Origin: Nitrospiraceae bacterium
GTDB taxonomy: Bacteria > Nitrospirota > Thermodesulfovibrionia > Thermodesulfovibrionales > UBA9159
Direction: 5' to 3'
NCBI GenBank assembly: GCA_003453735.1
Contig: DMNE01000205.1
Coordinates: 1-8,708, forward strand
DNA: 8,708 nt
A program made the position numbers and the translations under genes. Positions 6,695 to 8,708 of the stretch are shown here, piece by piece. Position 1 is the stretch's first letter. Each line of letters opens with the position of its first letter. The notes under the pieces were generated by a model, which did no database searches, had not been told where the DNA came from, and saw only the letters and a list, made by a program, of their open reading frames with translations.

Positions 6695-6893
6695 GTGGAA
6701 AGGAACGATGCCCGGGACAAACTGAGTGCTGGGCCTGCCTGAGCAGTAAATTCAAAAGAGGACAACGACTCCCGCTGCAGGTCAGCCCATTCATATCGTC
6801 GCTATCCAGTCCTTCTCTGCTTCGCCCATCAAGCATGGGTGGAAGTAATTGATGAACTGACCCATACGATCGTTGCACCGAATCGTTCATTGG

Positions 6894-6911
6894 TAAGCTG
6901 AACTCAGCTTA
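6894..6911 (-). terminator. Hairpin just downstream of the SEC-C gene
   Basis: TAAGCTG at 6894-6900 and CAGCTTA at 6905-6911 are perfect inverted repeats around AACT. They begin ten bases past the stop of the minus-strand SEC-C gene. There is no T-tract on that strand, so it may protect or mark the 3' end rather than terminate by itself. Confidence 0.3.
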
Positions 6912-6920
6912 TGAGGCATT

Positions 6921-7106
6921 TCAGGCCGAGGAGTGGCAGTTTGCGGCCGTTTTTTTCCTGAGCTTCTCCTCGTCAACCTGGACGTGACACTTCTTGTATT
7001 TTTTTCCACTGCCACACCAGCAGGGTTCGTTTCTTCCGGGCAGATTTTCCGGTATGTTGTCTGCGGTTGGCACCAGGTAATTTACAATGTTTTTCAATAT
7101 GCCCAT
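6921..7106 (-). CDS. Small SEC-C zinc-motif protein
   Basis: This is a 61-residue protein. On the minus strand GAGGA (7117-7113) is six bases before the ATG at 7106. Residues 24-41 read [18 protein letters not shown], the full SEC-C motif: C29-x-C31-x8-C40-H41 binding one zinc, with the usual 'GRN-PC-CGSGKK-K-C' frame. In SecA this motif at the C-terminus binds SecB and ribosomes. Many small stand-alone proteins carry it with unknown partners. Here nearly the whole protein is the motif plus a hydrophobic/amphipathic start ([11 protein letters not shown]) and a basic tail ([14 protein letters not shown]). It is divergent to the hemerythrin-like gene. The family is clear, the role is not. Confidence 0.85.
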   Translation of the reverse strand: MGILKNIVNYLVPTADNIPENLPGRNEPCWCGSGKKYKKCHVQVDEEKLRKKTAANCHSSA

Positions 7107-7157
7107 GATAAATCCTCACTATTTACAGAGTTTAGATCTATTCGAACTATTTTAACA

Positions 7158-7180
7158 GATGGAAGAATCTAATTTCCATC
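7158..7180. promoter_or_regulatory. Inverted repeat in the divergent intergenic region
   Basis: GATGGAA (7158-7164) and TTCCATC (7174-7180) are perfect inverted repeats separated by nine bases. They sit about 52-74 bases upstream of the SEC-C start and beside a TAAAAT box on that strand. The spacing suits an operator. Confidence 0.3.
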
Positions 7181-7232
7181 GAGGACCTCAGCAGGCCCAG
7201 CAGGTGGTCTGCGACAAAAATATAGACACTCT

Positions 7233-7262
7233 CTGACCGCGCCCAGACAAGTATGATATAAT
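7233..7262 (+). promoter_or_regulatory. Sigma-70-like promoter of the hemerythrin-like gene
   Basis: A perfect TATAAT lies at 7257-7262, with CTGACC (4 of 6 to TTGACA) 18 bases upstream at 7233-7238. The start would fall near 7269, giving a leader of about 115 bases before the ATG at 7383. Confidence 0.5.
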
Positions 7263-7382
7263 GATGTAGAGTTATATGTGTCACTAATCAACTTCCGGGA
7301 AATCAGCGATCATCGGCGTTTTGGGATAGCAGCTAGGGATGCGTCTCTCATCGAGGTTAGAATCAATTAGAGGAGAAAGCAT

Positions 7383-7922
7383 ATGAAACCTATAGGGCCT
7401 CTTATGTGGGAACATCGGCTTATTGAACGTATGATTGCACTTCTTGGGGCTGAACTGAGCAGCATAGCTGAAACGGGAAAAATTGATGATCATTTCCTCG
7501 ACGATGTTATAGATTTTTTCAGGACCTATGCAGATAGATGTCACCACGGAAAGGAAGAGGATATCCTATTCAGAGAACTCGGGACAAAACCGCTGTTAGC
7601 AGAGCACAAAGCAATAATGGACGGGTTAATCGAGGATCATGTTTTAGCGCGAAATACTATAGAAAGACTCTGCGTCGCAAGGCAACGGTATATGGCACAC
7701 CAAGGCTCATTGAACGATGTTACTGATTGCATTGAGATAATTATCCAGTTATATCCTGAACATATAGAAAAAGAGGACAAACACTTCTTTTTCCCCTCTC
7801 TGCAATATCTGTCACCGCGTGAACAAGATGCTATGCTTGCTGAGTTCAGGGAATTCAATAGTAAGCTCATACACGAAATATACGAGAAGGTTATTAAGGC
7901 GAGGGAAGGAAAGCTAGAATAA
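7383..7922 (+). CDS. Hemerythrin-like HHE domain protein
   Basis: This is a 179-residue protein. AGGAG at 7371-7375 is seven bases before the ATG. It is all helical, with the HHE cation-binding pattern: H11 in 'MWEHRLIER', H54-H55 with E58/E59 in 'CHHGKEEDILF', H86 in 'LIEDHVLAR', and H127-x3-E131-x2-H134 in 'YPEHIEKEDKHFFFP'. These are the positions of the di-iron ligands in the four-helix bundle. Such cytoplasmic single-domain proteins bind O2 or NO, or act in iron and nitrosative/oxidative stress handling. The exact role cannot be told from sequence. It has its own promoter and faces away from the SEC-C gene. No second domain is present. Confidence 0.88.
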   Translation: MKPIGPLMWEHRLIERMIALLGAELSSIAETGKIDDHFLDDVIDFFRTYADRCHHGKEEDILFRELGTKPLLAEHKAIMDGLIEDHVLARNTIERLCVARQRYMAHQGSLNDVTDCIEIIIQLYPEHIEKEDKHFFFPSLQYLSPREQDAMLAEFREFNSKLIHEIYEKVIKAREGKLE

Positions 7923-8090
7923 AGCCATAAAGGAACTCAGAAGAAATTAACATTTGCATTGAAGCTGCACATTTTGTCGTTGGGGCCTGAAAGAAAGACT
8001 AGATCAGGCCATTCCTTCGATAATTGTTGCGGTACGAAAAGGGGCACTCGCCCTCTGATCCACAACACACAAACATGCTGGAACGATACT
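7923..8090 (+). other. Gap between hemerythrin-like gene and lysS remnant
   Basis: I see no gene, terminator or promoter I can support here. The 60-codon ORF starting at 7959 runs into the lysS remnant in its last 16 codons, and the rest has no recognisable content. It may be older, unreadable lysS sequence or a rearrangement junction. The promoter for lolC/E should lie somewhere here or in the remnant. Confidence 0.4.

Positions 8091-8708
<618 letters not shown>

Larger units (their letters stand above)
6073..6920. other. 848-base stretch with short ORF signals and hairpins but no recognised gene
   Basis: It contains, left to right: the M16 terminator; a minus-strand protein-like tail ending at 6197 (PIIDEEAAEATKEFLDGA, open from a TAA near 6292, no ATG); a minus-strand hairpin with a hydrophobic mini-ORF (6329-6476); a strong ribosome site with a very short ORF and a plus-strand terminator (6533-6694); and a hairpin at 6894-6911. 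The 131-codon plus-strand ORF from 6258 shows no domain and overlaps these elements. At 6700-6890 I see nothing I can name. Confidence 0.5.

Noticed and set aside
6545..6742. TAG at 6578 read through (for example as pyrrolysine), giving a 65-codon ORF
   Set aside because: A good intrinsic terminator at 6663-6694 lies within the extended ORF, and the product resembles no known Pyl protein.
6776..6880. Minus-strand 'MGQFINYFHPCL' stretch as a transposase scrap
   Set aside because: It faintly recalls an integrase-type transposase C-terminus, but the match is a few residues long and nothing around it supports a mobile element.

Overview
This window reads as bacterial chromosome of medium GC content, most likely from a Gram-negative with an outer membrane. 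It carries Sec-type signal peptides, a periplasmic-type M16 peptidase and the start of a LolC/LolE lipoprotein-release permease. A lysS-then-lolC/E order is familiar from Desulfobacterota (former Deltaproteobacteria), so I lean that way, but this is inference from gene content only. Coding density is low (about two thirds), and several genes are broken, which suggests an eroding or rearranged accessory region.

Layout. The left edge holds a partial minus-strand ORF that looks like the N-terminus of a small H-NS-like protein, then a 14-of-15 direct repeat just ahead of a secreted PsbP-like/unknown protein (299-895). Next come a short STAS-like fragment (1084-1275) and a four-helix membrane protein (1275-1787) whose start overlaps the fragment's stop. 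About 635 bases without a recognisable gene follow, with a TTGACA box and a perfect hairpin near the right end. They lead into a small secreted protein (2423-2920). Between 3021 and 3333 lies a frameshifted universal-stress-protein remnant on the minus strand.

The centre is one large gene (3409-6072), an 887-residue exported M16 zinc peptidase with an active N-terminal half and an inactive C-terminal half. To its right, 6073-6920 is mostly non-coding but holds three terminator-like hairpins and two short ORF signals. Then comes a minus-strand SEC-C zinc-motif protein (6921-7106) divergent from a hemerythrin-like HHE protein (7383-7922) that has a recognisable promoter.

The right end holds a degraded 3' end of lysS (lysyl-tRNA synthetase) with an in-frame stop and a one-base frameshift. 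Its last 49 codons are open and overlap, as ATGA, the start of an intact-looking lolC/lolE that runs off the window. I see no coherent new multi-gene system. The notable features are the gene remnants that still couple translation into intact downstream genes (STAS fragment to membrane protein, lysS tail to lolC/E) and the small hairpin-bounded transcription units at 6300-6700.
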